Notes: a model not told the origin generated them from the sequence alone. 37,161 nt of DNA from a bacterium (GCA_030149525.1 JASBRJ010000294.1:1-37161); one strand, 5' to 3'. Counted from the stretch's first letter, positions 15,372 to 25,637 are shown. A program made the numbers and translations.

Positions 15372-18300
15372 CTACTCCACGATCATCCGCCCGGTAGCTG
15401 TCCGACCGAAGACCTCCGGCGAATACATTTCCTCCGCCTTCAGGGGCGGAAGCACATATTCTCCGGGAGTGGTGGCCAAGGCTGAGTACCGATAGGTATA
15501 GACGCCTGGATAGACCAACTGACTGAACGCCTCCACTCTCTCATCACGAAGGTTCTCGTGCTGATACCATTGCCACCACCAACCGTAGTAGCCGTGGCCA
15601 CCGCGACTCACCGAGCCACCGTGAGAGGTTGGAACAGTCCCCTTGAGGGCCGGATTAAGGGGCTCAAGGCCTGCCGGCAATTGATCCACCAGAGCCACAT
15701 GATAGCGTCGCTCCGGGCAAACCATGGTGAGTGTAACCTCGACCTTAGCTCCCGATTTGATCTTCCAATCGCCGTTCTCTAATTGCTGAACATCGGATTC
15801 GTTGTCCAGACCGCGGTAGGAACGCTCCACTAGGAATCCGCGATTCTCAGCAGGCAGACGAAGACTTTTGGGGGCGTATTTCATTCCCACACGGTAGTAG
15901 AGACGACCGGGACCTTGCTTGGCGATGACAAGACCCTGATCGGCCTCGGAGACCTTGTCCATAGGGATCTTGAGCTCCGCCTCTTTGTTGGACCGACCGG
16001 CGAACTTCTCTTCACCGAGATAAGTGTTCTCAAGCCACAGACTGGCCAGAAAGTCGGGTGTCTCCTTCTCATATTCGCGGAAGTAAGACTGGAGCGCTAG
16101 AAGAATCCAGATATTCTCCTGAGTGTTGTTCCAGCGGCCTTTCTTTCGGTGAGCCAACAGCCCGCGAACGAGCTTTGTATTGAGCGGATTCTTCGGCTCG
16201 TCTTGGAGCAGCCCCGCCAGCAAGATAGCATCGGTTCTACGCGAACTGTAGAGCAACAGATAGGAGCCGTCGCTCTCGCCAAAGCTTGTCGAGAACTGAG
16301 CTTTATCTGCCGTTTGAGTGGCCCGATTGGTGACCAACCGTTTCAGCTCACTCAGTTCCGTTGAACCCTTTGCGTGTTCGGAGAGAGTGGGCCACAACCA
16401 GCCGATAGCGTCCAGATTAGGATTTTTGTCGGCGGCCAGGAGCTTATAAAGCTTCTTCGCTTCACTGACATCCTGATCGCCCAACAGATTTCGAACATAC
16501 AGCGCGTAAGCGATGCAGCTTCTGGTGGCGTACTCACCGTATTTCAGAGCACGACATTTCGATTCAATGTCGCGCAGATAGTTCAAACCGCCACTGATGC
16601 TCTCGGGGTTGACCTCGTAACCTTCTTTCTTGGCCCGAGCCAGAGCGTGCATAACATGCAGACTCACAAACGGCTCCGAGTCTTCGTCTTTACGCCAGTA
16701 CTCCCAACCGCCGTCGGAGTTCTGCATTCTCTCCAGATGGAGAGTGTCGGCTTTCATCCGCTGCTTGATGGCGGCATCGGAAGGGATCTCGGTAGGGTTG
16801 AAGGCTGTGAGAACTTCTCGCATGGCGGCGATGCCCAAAATCCGACTGGACTTTTGCTCTGCGCACTCAAACGGATATTCGTAGAGGTAGAGGAAGGCGT
16901 CGGTCAACTCCGACATGGCTGTGGAACTCAACATGATCTCCAGGCCGCCGAACTGGGTCCACACGTCTCCGGGTCGTCGCACAATCTGTTTCACGGCTCC
17001 GTCTTCGGCCACCGAACCGTAGGTGGCGAACGCTTCTCCGCTGGCCGGTGTATAGACCGGCAACGAGATGGTTGCCGCGTCGCTAAAGCCACCGGAAACG
17101 GCGCCGAATCGGAAGTTCGCTTGACCGACAACGTCGGCCTGTGCCTCGAACAGAACCTCTACCCGGTCATTGGCCGGAACCTTCACGTTCTGACCGGCCG
17201 AACCCAACCAGGTGACTCCGTTGGCTTCACCTACAATATCCACGCTCATTTCGGAATCGGTCTGGTTCTGGATGACGACCGGCAACTTGGCCTTGTCTCC
17301 AAAGTTCAGAAAACGAGGCAACGACGGGCGAACCATGACCGGTAGACGTGCGGTTAGGAGGCTGTCTCCGTGGCCGAACTTATCGCTATCCTTCACCGCG
17401 ACCGACATAATACGATAGCGGGTGAGGTTATCGGGGAGCTTCACATGGACTGTGGTGCGACCGGAAGCGTCGGTGGAAAGTGCTCCTTTAAAGATCGCCA
17501 TAGCGTCGAAATTCTTCCGAACCGCGAACTGGCTTGGCTCGGCCGGCTTATTGGCCGCGTAGTCTCCGGCAAGATCGTCCGACTCACGGTCCATGAACCC
17601 GGAAGCCAACTCAGACTGAGGAGCTTCCTGCCTTGCCCGACTCTTTCGCATGGGGGCGGCCGACATCTTGGGCATAGCTCTTCCGGCTGGAGCCGGAGGG
17701 GCCGCCTCGCTCATGACCACGCCGTCCAGAGCTTCCGCCTCCTCCATAGTGGCCTCCATCTCCGGATCGCCCAGAGCAATGTAGGTACGGTTATGGTAGG
17801 GACTCATCTGATTGGGACGATGTCCATAGAAGCCGGCAAGCGGTGCTGGGGTGCCGTAGCCGGTGAGACCGAGAACCGCCTCGTCGACCACCCAGAGGGT
17901 GACTTCCGAACCGCTCACAGGGTTACCCTGATGATCCTTGACGATCACGGGAATATCGAGTTCCGCACCCGGCTCAAGCTTGCTTCTGCTGGGCTCAATC
18001 TCTATGGTGAGCTTGCGAGACTCCTTGGAGATAGATAGGTCGAGTTGCGAGGCCGCAACGGCCGGGCGATCTCGCTTGCCCCACTTGGTCTTGCCCACTG
18101 CCGTGATGGAGACCCTCACATCAGGGATCAGTTCCTCGGTTATGGACTGCTCGATGGTGGCCGTCCCGTTCTTTAGAGTGAAGCGCTCTTCGCGAAGAAA
18201 ACCGTCGCGGCTCCAAACCGCCAGACCTTCGCCTTCGGCGAACGGAGCCATGACGAGGATTCGAGCGGTGTCGCCAGGTTGATACTCTTTCTTGTCGGGA

Positions 18301-21300
18301 ACAACGGTAAGATTTTCCAACTCAACCTTGTCGCTGCTGGGCAGAGAACCGCCCGCTTTCCAAAAAGTGTATTCGGTTTGGTTGAGCCTCTCTTTGTCGT
18401 CTCGAACTCGGACTCGAATGCGGTAGGTACCGCCCTCTTTCGGAGAGAGGGTAATCTTGCTGGGGGTTTCCGCCGAAGTCACGGTTTCTCTCTGAACCAC
18501 AACCTCTTTCTGCTGGTAACCACGGCCTCTGGAATATTCGTAGTCGACTCGGAGAAGCTTCACATCCATGGGGATGCCGGGCAACATTCTGCCGTCGATA
18601 TCGGTCACAATGGCCTCAAGCTCAAAATCCGATTTCTCGTCCACAAAGTTCTTCTCGGCCTTCAAGCCGACATAGCGTTGACTCGGGTGGACAAGAACGT
18701 TGGTTGTAGAGGCCTGGCGTTGACGATTCACATCGGTCACGGCAGCCGTCACGGAGACGTTGGTAGGACGCGGGGGGTACATTTCCAGGAAGTCCATGGC
18801 CAAGAGGTGAGTGCCCTCGCCGTCGGCCTTCCCCTGATGGTTGTAGTGAGAGGAACCGCTGGAAGAGCGAGTGCCGTCCCACCAATAACCCATGTCCCAC
18901 CAGGGGGTCCACTGGCCGAAAGTGTATTCGCTGCGACCCGGCGGAGAATAGGAAGAGGGGCTTGTGTTCACCGTCCAATTGACATCGGAGCCGGCCAGTC
19001 CGCCACCGGCATAGTAGGAAGCGGTGGCTTCAACCGTGGCGGTATCTAAAAGCAAATGAGGCTCGTCGGAGACCACCTTCGCACTGACCTCGAACTCGGG
19101 TCGGCGAAACTCTTGAACATTGAGAGAGTGGTAACCGGTGGGGAGGCCGGATGCATTCAGGATGAGCCTGTGATGGCCCAGGTTCGTGTTAGGCCCGAAC
19201 TCCAATTCAAGCTCTACAGCACCGAAGGCGTTGAGGGTGGCTTTGCCTTCCGCCTCCTTATTGCCCACCGGGTCGTTGAGAACCCACGAAACTTCGGTCC
19301 CACCCTTGGGAGTTGTGAGTTGACCCTGGGGGCCCCGTTCCCAGGAGCGAACATATCCTTTGACCTTTGCCTTCTCTCCAGGCTTGTAAAGACCACGATC
19401 GTCAAAGAGAAACCAGCTCGTCTGCTCAGAGAGACTACGTCTGGTCCAGCCCCCGTTTCGACTCCAAGGCGAAACACTGTGAGGCAAAAAGGCTTTCGAA
19501 CCGTTGGCTTCCACCAGAAGAATGGGAGCATTGCCGGCCCCGATATCGAAGACACAAGAGCCATCGGAATCGGTGCTCTTCTGAGCTGTACCCAGTTTCA
19601 CCGTGGCACCGGAGACAGGTTTCCCGCTGAGGATGTTGGTGACCAGAGCGGCCACCTTTTCTGCTCCGATCTCCACATCGATACCGACTTTGGTACCCTG
19701 AGCCCAGGTGAAGAACTCTCGACTGCGGTACCGCTCTCGGTCTTCCTCGGGATCGCGCACCCAAACCACTACGTTGCCTTCCCCGTCATCGAAGTACTTG
19801 GAGAGATCGACTCGAGTGGTGACCAGTTGGTCCGGGTTCTTCTTGAGAGAAATCGTCTCGTCTATCAACTGTTCGCCCGGGAGCTTGAGCTTGCGTCGGT
19901 CTTCCGGGGTGTAGGCGCGTTGATGATTGTACAAGAACTCCAGGTAGGCGTCCCAGTCTTCAGGCTGAACCCGATTGACCTGGATATCCAATTTATCGAT
20001 GTTTGTGGTGAAGAGAGGTATTCCGGCCTCCACGGTTGGATCAAGAACCGTGAAAGTGGAGAAACCGTGAGAGAGTGCCTTGGGAGCACGCCCGGTTTTC
20101 ATTTCGACGGTGAGATCTTTGCCGAGCTTCTGCTTGAAAACGTCGGTAAGACTCTTTGAAATCGTAACCTTGTAGGTCGTCTTACCCCTCTTCACTCCGC
20201 CGATATAGAGACCGTTGCCCTGGGGGCGAACTTTCATGTTCTCAATGGCAGGGGTCACCGTTACCCATTTGGGATCAAACTTCTCGTCGTCTAGTTGATT
20301 GTTGAAGTAAAAATAAAAATCGTTGAAGGGGGATATCTCATCGCCCTCCTGAGGATGTCTGGACGAAAGAGTGAGCGGTTGATAAGTCGAGAATCCAGAT
20401 GTCTGTTGATTGAGTGACAAAAGTGGCCCTTCGGCGCTCTTGATCCCCTTGTCCACGACGAGTGTATAACTGGTGCCCGGCGTCAGCTTCTGCTTTGCCT
20501 TGAAGAAGAAGACCCGATTGTCCAGCTGGTCTTTGAACCGCTCGCTGATCCCCTTTTCCATTTTGTCGGCCTGTTGGGATGACAGTTTCTCTAGAGCGAC
20601 TTCCTGGGCTCCGTGCTTGAGATGAATCAGCGGAAGAGTCTTTTCCACATCGATCGGTTGATCGAAAACAATATAGATCAGGGGGTCGAGGTCGAGGCCG
20701 GAACTGGTGGGATGAAACGACTCAACGTTGGGCCGAGGAAGAGTGAACTTCTGAGTCATGGAACCGCTCAACTTCGAACCTTTGATGTTAGCGATCCCAG
20801 CGGGAATCGTCACCTGATACTCGGTAGCGCGGGGAAACTCGGAGCCTTTGGGTTCAAAGATCAGAGTCTGAGTGCCTAGCCAACGCCACTTGCCCTCGGG
20901 CCGGGGCTCGATCTTGATGCCGAGCGGATCGCCCTGCTCGTCTTGAGAGGGGTCGGACACAGCGATCATGGGAGTGTTGAAGGAGATGGAGAGTCGTGGT
21001 GCCCGCTCCAAAGCTCCGTCCGGCGCGACCGACAGGACCTTCAGGTCGTCGGTTGTGACCTCCGGAGGCGGAGAGCCGTCGATATTCGCGGGAAACGGCA
21101 TCTCCTTGGTTGTGGCCGTTCGAGGAATCGGTTTAGAAGACGGTCTCTTCAGAAACTCGGGTCGATCCTTTTGATCGGCGAGAGGCTCCTTGAACATCTT
21201 GCGAAGCTGGTTCACCCGGTCGGGGCTCAGAGGCGTTCCCGGAGCGAATTTGCGGTCACCGGCGTTCGGGTCCGGCTTTTTGCCGTCTCTAAGGTTTATC

Positions 21301-21440
21301 TTAAGGGGAGTGGTCGTAGGCTCTTCCAAAACCTCTCCCTCAGCACCACCGGTTCCTGCGCTGACGTCGGGAGCCTTGGCACAGGCAAACCCCAATAAAA
21401 GTAATATAAGTAAAGTCCACGGATGGCGAACGAATTTCAT
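15372..21440 (-). CDS. Bacterial alpha-2-macroglobulin (COG2373, YfhM/MagD class)
   Basis: 2022 residues, longer than the ~1650 of E. coli YfhM. The N-terminus is a hydrophobic export signal ending LLLLGFAC-20, an imperfect lipobox, so outer- or inner-membrane lipoprotein anchoring is probable. Many macroglobulin beta domains follow. Around 1235-1290 lies a Met/Ala/Pro/Arg-rich disordered stretch (APPAPAGRAMPKMSAAPM) in the position of the protease bait. The internal thioester motif C1526-A-E-Q1529 (YPFECAEQ) is intact, so covalent trapping of attacking proteases is expected. A helical thioester domain follows, and ELRDERV-like NLRDERVEAF with VYTYRYSALATTPGEYVLPP closes the protein. In many bacteria a pbpC gene sits next to this gene; here none does, and an HExxH lipoprotein gene lies upstream on the same strand. 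The start has CAGGAG six bases before ATG. Confidence 0.95.
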   Translation of the reverse strand: MKFVRHPWTLLILLLLGFACAKAPDVSAGTGGAEGEVLEEPTTTPLKINLRDGKKPDPNAGDRKFAPGTPLSPDRVNQLRKMFKEPLADQKDRPEFLKRPSSKPIPRTATTKEMPFPANIDGSPPPEVTTDDLKVLSVAPDGALERAPRLSISFNTPMIAVSDPSQDEQGDPLGIKIEPRPEGKWRWLGTQTLIFEPKGSEFPRATEYQVTIPAGIANIKGSKLSGSMTQKFTLPRPNVESFHPTSSGLDLDPLIYIVFDQPIDVEKTLPLIHLKHGAQEVALEKLSSQQADKMEKGISERFKDQLDNRVFFFKAKQKLTPGTSYTLVVDKGIKSAEGPLLSLNQQTSGFSTYQPLTLSSRHPQEGDEISPFNDFYFYFNNQLDDEKFDPKWVTVTPAIENMKVRPQGNGLYIGGVKRGKTTYKVTISKSLTDVFKQKLGKDLTVEMKTGRAPKALSHGFSTFTVLDPTVEAGIPLFTTNIDKLDIQVNRVQPEDWDAYLEFLYNHQRAYTPEDRRKLKLPGEQLIDETISLKKNPDQLVTTRVDLSKYFDDGEGNVVVWVRDPEEDRERYRSREFFTWAQGTKVGIDVEIGAEKVAALVTNILSGKPVSGATVKLGTAQKSTDSDGSCVFDIGAGNAPILLVEANGSKAFLPHSVSPWSRNGGWTRRSLSEQTSWFLFDDRGLYKPGEKAKVKGYVRSWERGPQGQLTTPKGGTEVSWVLNDPVGNKEAEGKATLNAFGAVELELEFGPNTNLGHHRLILNASGLPTGYHSLNVQEFRRPEFEVSAKVVSDEPHLLLDTATVEATASYYAGGGLAGSDVNWTVNTSPSSYSPPGRSEYTFGQWTPWWDMGYWWDGTRSSSGSSHYNHQGKADGEGTHLLAMDFLEMYPPRPTNVSVTAAVTDVNRQRQASTTNVLVHPSQRYVGLKAEKNFVDEKSDFELEAIVTDIDGRMLPGIPMDVKLLRVDYEYSRGRGYQQKEVVVQRETVTSAETPSKITLSPKEGGTYRIRVRVRDDKERLNQTEYTFWKAGGSLPSSDKVELENLTVVPDKKEYQPGDTARILVMAPFAEGEGLAVWSRDGFLREERFTLKNGTATIEQSITEELIPDVRVSITAVGKTKWGKRDRPAVAASQLDLSISKESRKLTIEIEPSRSKLEPGAELDIPVIVKDHQGNPVSGSEVTLWVVDEAVLGLTGYGTPAPLAGFYGHRPNQMSPYHNRTYIALGDPEMEATMEEAEALDGVVMSEAAPPAPAGRAMPKMSAAPMRKSRARQEAPQSELASGFMDRESDDLAGDYAANKPAEPSQFAVRKNFDAMAIFKGALSTDASGRTTVHVKLPDNLTRYRIMSVAVKDSDKFGHGDSLLTARLPVMVRPSLPRFLNFGDKAKLPVVIQNQTDSEMSVDIVGEANGVTWLGSAGQNVKVPANDRVEVLFEAQADVVGQANFRFGAVSGGFSDAATISLPVYTPASGEAFATYGSVAEDGAVKQIVRRPGDVWTQFGGLEIMLSSTAMSELTDAFLYLYEYPFECAEQKSSRILGIAAMREVLTAFNPTEIPSDAAIKQRMKADTLHLERMQNSDGGWEYWRKDEDSEPFVSLHVMHALARAKKEGYEVNPESISGGLNYLRDIESKCRALKYGEYATRSCIAYALYVRNLLGDQDVSEAKKLYKLLAADKNPNLDAIGWLWPTLSEHAKGSTELSELKRLVTNRATQTADKAQFSTSFGESDGSYLLLYSSRRTDAILLAGLLQDEPKNPLNTKLVRGLLAHRKKGRWNNTQENIWILLALQSYFREYEKETPDFLASLWLENTYLGEEKFAGRSNKEAELKIPMDKVSEADQGLVIAKQGPGRLYYRVGMKYAPKSLRLPAENRGFLVERSYRGLDNESDVQQLENGDWKIKSGAKVEVTLTMVCPERRYHVALVDQLPAGLEPLNPALKGTVPTSHGGSVSRGGHGYYGWWWQWYQHENLRDERVEAFSQLVYPGVYTYRYSALATTPGEYVLPPLKAEEMYSPEVFGRTATGRMIVE

Positions 21441-21513
21441 GATCTACTCCTGCAAAAGGCTTTTCCTGTTGGTCGCCTTAGGTTGGATTCTATTCCGATG
21501 AGTTTGGGGAAAT

Positions 21514-23334
21514 TTATTGAGCGTTGGAAAGGGGAACGCTCCCGGCACTCACACCCTGGGCGCCGGAAACGCGCCATGTCAGCGAGGAACCGTTGCCTTC
21601 CCTCGCCCGGAAGAACACCGTTCCCCAGGGCTCCACGTCCTGATTCACCATCAGGGTGCCGGGTAGAGTGACCTGATTGATCCCCTGCAGCCCGTTCAGG
21701 TCGATGTTCGTGCCGTTGCGGGCCGTATACTCACCGAACAGGTCGAGGTCGGTAAACCTCAAATTCTGGGGGATGTCCGTCCGTCCGGCAAGCGCCACTG
21801 CTTGCGTGAACCTCTGAAAAATCTCGATGAACGGCTGGTTTAGAATCTTTTCCACATTGCCTCGACCGGAGTCGGGGGATGTGACGATATTTTTGATAGC
21901 TTCGATACCGTACTGATCATGGACGTAGCGCCAGAACAGGTAGCCTGCACCGTAATCCGCCAAAGAACCGGAAAAAATAAAATAGCGGCGATTCAGACCA
22001 TCGTCCAACAGATCGGAGACGGCTCTCAACAAGAAGAGATTCCCGCCCGACGGTCCGGTATATGTGAAGCCGGACAACTCCTCGTTGAGGACGGCAAGAC
22101 CTTCGTCGAGGACTGCATTCTCAGGGGCTGCCCCGGCCGGAAACGTTCCGTCTCGAGCGACCTTCTGATTGTAAACGATGAGATGAACAAGTTCGTGGGC
22201 GATGGTGCCCAGCGCATCGTAAAGATCGTCGTTGGCCCGATCGGCGTTGAGATACAGGATCTCTCCGGCGTTGGAACTGTTGCCCGAGGTGAGGCTCTGG
22301 TCGCCGGGGTTGAAGAAGCCGAAAAGTCCCTCCCCGCCGATAGTGGCAGAAGAGAGATAAACCAGGTTCACGCGAACGTCACTGTCGCGCCCACCGTTGG
22401 CCACCCACTCCGTTCCGAATCGAGCCTGAGTCTCTTTGTAGATTCCTGTGTCACCGTCTTGAAAGGGGTTGTCGCTATCGAACGCCTGAGCGATCTGCAG
22501 GGCCCTGGACTCCGTTATCACAGGAGTTCCGTTCACGACTTCTGCAAAAATCAGGCAGTTTTGTGCCTGGCTATCATTGAGGAGCCTTTGACAGGTGACG
22601 GTCTGGAAACTGGTGATGATGAAAAGACTCACCGTCTCTCCAGGTCCAACCGGAGAGATCTGCGCCCGAATCTGATTCTCGGGAACCGTTCGCTCAGCCC
22701 TTTGAAAGTCTTGAGCAGTGATAAAACAGGTACCGCACTGCATATGGGAGGAGACTTCTGAGGAGCGGCGGCTCAGATCCAGACGATTCACTGTGGCCTC
22801 GCCTTCGCCGTTTTCGAGATCGAAGGTCAGAGAAGCGGCCGGGACGCTATCAACCCCGGCGGCAAAGAGGCCGCTAAAAAGCGCCTCCCCGTTAGGGCCG
22901 AAAGACTCAAGAGACAGCTCCGTCTCGGGGAGCGCGTCCCCGGGAAGACCCGGCTTGTAGGTGCCGGCGGTGACGATGGTGGTCTGGTCGGTTTCCACCC
23001 GAATCACCTGTTGGTAGTGACCTATCGTCGTCAGGTCGCCGTTCTGAGCCTGAATGAAGAGCGACCATTCTCCTGCCGGAACATTCTTTAGGGTGACCTG
23101 GTTATGTTCCACCAAATGGTGACCCTCGACCAGACCCAGTCCCGGCTCTCGTGCGTAAAGGTCCACGCGATAAGCCGCCGCCAAAGGCGCCGAGCCGACA
23201 TCCACCTGAACCTGTCCTTCCCCCGCGTTGCAACCAGTCAACAGCAGAGTGATTCCAAGGGCCCAGATTGACCGCAAAATGCGTGAACTCAAAGCTTGAG
23301 CCCCGTCTCTTGGGAATACTTCTGCATTTCTCAT
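21514..23334 (-). CDS. HExxH metalloprotease lipoprotein (M30/gluzincin-like)
   Basis: 606 residues. The N-terminus ends in a clear lipobox, LLLTGC-35. A TTG at 23292 would give a shorter, more typical lipoprotein signal starting SSRILRSIWALG, so the ATG at 23334 is not certain. Residues ~45-140 are a beta domain of carboxypeptidase-regulatory type; the centre holds CGTC and further Cys pairs. The zinc site is H380-E-L-V-H384 with E411 in LDEGLA as probable third ligand, a gluzincin arrangement as in peptidase M30 (hyicolysin). The last ~60 residues form another beta domain. Expected role is extracytoplasmic proteolysis or peptide binding. Upstream of, and on the same strand as, the alpha-2-macroglobulin gene (73-base gap), a suggestive pairing of a protease and a protease trap. 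Confidence 0.82.
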   Translation of the reverse strand: MRNAEVFPRDGAQALSSRILRSIWALGITLLLTGCNAGEGQVQVDVGSAPLAAAYRVDLYAREPGLGLVEGHHLVEHNQVTLKNVPAGEWSLFIQAQNGDLTTIGHYQQVIRVETDQTTIVTAGTYKPGLPGDALPETELSLESFGPNGEALFSGLFAAGVDSVPAASLTFDLENGEGEATVNRLDLSRRSSEVSSHMQCGTCFITAQDFQRAERTVPENQIRAQISPVGPGETVSLFIITSFQTVTCQRLLNDSQAQNCLIFAEVVNGTPVITESRALQIAQAFDSDNPFQDGDTGIYKETQARFGTEWVANGGRDSDVRVNLVYLSSATIGGEGLFGFFNPGDQSLTSGNSSNAGEILYLNADRANDDLYDALGTIAHELVHLIVYNQKVARDGTFPAGAAPENAVLDEGLAVLNEELSGFTYTGPSGGNLFLLRAVSDLLDDGLNRRYFIFSGSLADYGAGYLFWRYVHDQYGIEAIKNIVTSPDSGRGNVEKILNQPFIEIFQRFTQAVALAGRTDIPQNLRFTDLDLFGEYTARNGTNIDLNGLQGINQVTLPGTLMVNQDVEPWGTVFFRAREGNGSSLTWRVSGAQGVSAGSVPLSNAQ

Positions 23335-23407
23335 GGCGGGAGGCTTCGTACAGTGTCCTCTGCTCTCCTCGAAAGGGGTGAAACCCTCGCCTGTGCAAGG
23401 CTTCTCG

Positions 23408-24532
23408 ATGCCAAAATTTCAACTCGCCCCCCCTCAAAGGATTCTACTTGGACCGGGACCCAGCGAGGTGCCCCGCAGGGTGCTCAACGCCGGGAGTCTA
23501 CCTGCTGTAGGCTACTTAGACCCATCCTTCATTGAACTGATGAAAGTGGTTCAAGAGCAGCTTCGTGAGATGTTCCTCACCGAGAATCGCTACACTCTTA
23601 CCATCACCGGTGCCGGGACAGCCGCTATGGAGTGCGCCATCGACAATCTTTGCGAGCCCGGCGACACCGTGGTCTGTTGCGTGCACGGCTTTTTCGGCGA
23701 TCGTATGCGACAGATGTACGAGAGAGCCAAGGTCGATCTGCATCTTGTCACGGCCCCTTGGGGTGAACCGATCGACCCGGAAAACCTGAAGAAGACTCTG
23801 GACTCTCTCGACAAAGTCGATCTGGTGAGCGTCGTACACGGGGAAACCTCTACCGGAGTTGTTCAGGATGTGAAGACTCTGGCCGAAGTTGTGAAGCCTT
23901 CCGGTGCTTTGCTTCTGGTGGATACCGTCGCCTCCATGGGTGGAGTAGAGTTTCGTACCGATGAGTGGGGAGTAGACGTCGTCTACACCGGCTCCCAAAA
24001 ATGCCTGTCGGCCCCTCCCGGTTTGAGCCCTATCACCTTTAGCGACCGTGCCGTGGAGAAAATCAAGAATCGGAAAACACCACCCAAGAGTTGGTATCTC
24101 GATCTGATGTTGAACTGGAAGTACTGGGACGACAACCCGGGCTACCACCATACCGGCTCCATCCAAACCATGTACGCTCTTCACGAAGCCCTGAACCTCC
24201 TTCAAGAGGAGGGCCTGGAAAACAGATGGGCGAGAACCAAGGAGACGGCCGAGCTTCTTTACCAAAAACTCGAGAACCTGGGATTCAAGATGCTCGTAGC
24301 ACCGGAGCACCGCTTGCCCACCCTCACCACAGCGATATTGCCAGAGGGAGTAGACGAGGCCCCCATGCGCAAGAAACTTCTCACTCAGTACAATATCGAG
24401 GTTGCCGGCGGCCTGGGTGATCTGGCGGGCAAAGCCTGGCGGGTGGGCCTGATGGGCCACTCCTGTCGCAAAGAATCGGTCCACGAACTCCACCGGGTCC
24501 TGAGCGAGTTACTCAAGGGAGTCACCGTCTAA
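23408..24532 (+). CDS. Class V aminotransferase, alanine/serine-glyoxylate type
   Basis: 374 residues from ATG 23408, chosen because family homology begins with LLGPGPSEVPRRVLNAG a few residues later. The PLP lysine is K198 in TGSQKCLSAPPG; the Asp that pairs with the pyridine nitrogen lies in LLVDTVASMGG (D172), and GAGTAAMECAIDNL forms the phosphate-binding helix. The ending LPTLTTAILPEGVD and RVGLMGHSC matches alanine-glyoxylate aminotransferases (AGXT/SGAT family). The enzyme transfers the amino group from alanine or serine to glyoxylate, giving glycine. With the dehydrogenase at 13120 it could convert serine via hydroxypyruvate to glycerate (inference). The following TPR gene starts nine bases downstream. 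Confidence 0.92.
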   Translation: MPKFQLAPPQRILLGPGPSEVPRRVLNAGSLPAVGYLDPSFIELMKVVQEQLREMFLTENRYTLTITGAGTAAMECAIDNLCEPGDTVVCCVHGFFGDRMRQMYERAKVDLHLVTAPWGEPIDPENLKKTLDSLDKVDLVSVVHGETSTGVVQDVKTLAEVVKPSGALLLVDTVASMGGVEFRTDEWGVDVVYTGSQKCLSAPPGLSPITFSDRAVEKIKNRKTPPKSWYLDLMLNWKYWDDNPGYHHTGSIQTMYALHEALNLLQEEGLENRWARTKETAELLYQKLENLGFKMLVAPEHRLPTLTTAILPEGVDEAPMRKKLLTQYNIEVAGGLGDLAGKAWRVGLMGHSCRKESVHELHRVLSELLKGVTV

Positions 24533-24541
24533 AACTCCGCC

Positions 24542-25543
24542 GTGGAACCATTTTTTCTCGGTTATCTTTTAGTCCCACTGGGCTATACCTCAGCGCTTGC
24601 CGCATTATCGGCAAGCGCTGAGCGTGCTTTGGTCAGAGGTCACCCGGAAAAAGCCGTCAGACTTCTTTCCCTTGCGCGAAAGGCACCCTTCCTTGCCACT
24701 TATCGCTCCATGTGCGACGTCAACCTGATCACTGCGGCCTATGCTTTAGAAGACTATGATTTAGTCGAGCAAGTTTGGCGGGATCTAGAGCCCAAGTTAG
24801 ACTCTCTCCGTCCCTATGCCGGTTCGGCACTGGCCTCATACGGCGCCACTCTGATCGGCCGAGGGCGCTATCAAGAGGCTGAAGCTCTTCTGCGTTCCCC
24901 TCTTCAGGACCCGAAGCCGAATCAACGTGTCGACAATGTCACCGTTCTTTGCCGAGCCTTTTGTCGGGCCAATCTGTCTTCGGCGCTCGTCAATATGGGG
25001 CGCTTTGAGGAAGCTCGCGAACTGCTCGCTTCGCTCGACTCAGAAAGTGATCAGAGCCCACTCCTGGGAAGTCTCGTAACCTTCCTGAAGGCTTATCTTT
25101 TCTACCTTGACGGAGAAATAGAGGCGTCCCGAGATCTGGCCGTGCGCATCGACTTTTCCAACCTTCCCCTCTTGTATCGTACAGAGCTGCGATACCACTA
25201 CGCTGCACTTCTAGCCCGATGTGAAGACCCGGAATCGGCTGAACGGGTGGTCTCCGGCATCGAGATGGACACCTCGTCTCATCGACGACTCACAAGACTC
25301 AGAGTTCTGGCCCTCGCCGAAATCGCGACCGCTAAGGGGGACCCCCGAACAGCTCTCTCTTACTTCAAAGACTTGCGGGCACTGCGCCATAAAGGCTCGC
25401 TGGGCTTTCTTCGTGCAGCCTCGCTGGCCAAACGGGAGAACGACCCTGGGCTAGCCTCAGATTTTCTTCACAGCGCGGTAGAACTCGACCCGGAGGGGCA
25501 CTGGGCCTCCATCGCGCGGAAGAAACTGGCGGGTGAAGAATGA
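24542..25543 (+). CDS. TPR-like helical repeat protein
   Basis: 333 residues starting at GTG 24542. It is helical throughout with TPR-like pairs: ALVRGHPEKAVRLLSLA, ALEDYDLVEQVWRDLE, LIGRGRYQEAEALLRSP, LVNMGRFEEARELLASL and a last GDPRTALSYFKDLRAL, each with the small residue-Gly/Arg turn of TPRs. The first ~22 residues are hydrophobic (FFLGYLLVPLGYTSALAAL) and may be a signal anchor. No catalytic motif. It is a likely protein-interaction scaffold, co-transcribed with the aminotransferase (nine-base gap). No good Shine-Dalgarno is close to the GTG, so it may depend on translational coupling. Confidence 0.78.
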   Translation: MEPFFLGYLLVPLGYTSALAALSASAERALVRGHPEKAVRLLSLARKAPFLATYRSMCDVNLITAAYALEDYDLVEQVWRDLEPKLDSLRPYAGSALASYGATLIGRGRYQEAEALLRSPLQDPKPNQRVDNVTVLCRAFCRANLSSALVNMGRFEEARELLASLDSESDQSPLLGSLVTFLKAYLFYLDGEIEASRDLAVRIDFSNLPLLYRTELRYHYAALLARCEDPESAERVVSGIEMDTSSHRRLTRLRVLALAEIATAKGDPRTALSYFKDLRALRHKGSLGFLRAASLAKRENDPGLASDFLHSAVELDPEGHWASIARKKLAGEE

Positions 25544-25576
25544 GAGAGCCTGAGACATATCTACCATTTTCAAGAT

Positions 25577-25631
25577 CTGCACACAATCTGCACCAAACCT
25601 TGACCCCGCCTCCATTTTAGGCCTGTAAGAT
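25577..25631 (+). promoter_or_regulatory. Promoter-like unit of candidate small RNA A
   Basis: Starts with CTGCACACAATCTGCAC, has TTGACC (25600-25605) as a possible -35 and TAAGAT (25626-25631) as a -10. The -35/-10 spacing of 20 is long. The box starts exactly 49 bases before the -10, as in the second unit. Confidence 0.5.
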
Positions 25632-25637
25632 ACAGAG

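Noticed and set aside
16374-20159. Several long plus-strand frames opposite the alpha-2-macroglobulin gene
   Set aside because: They lie fully inside a 2022-codon gene with clear domain motifs and have no ribosome sites or recognisable domains.
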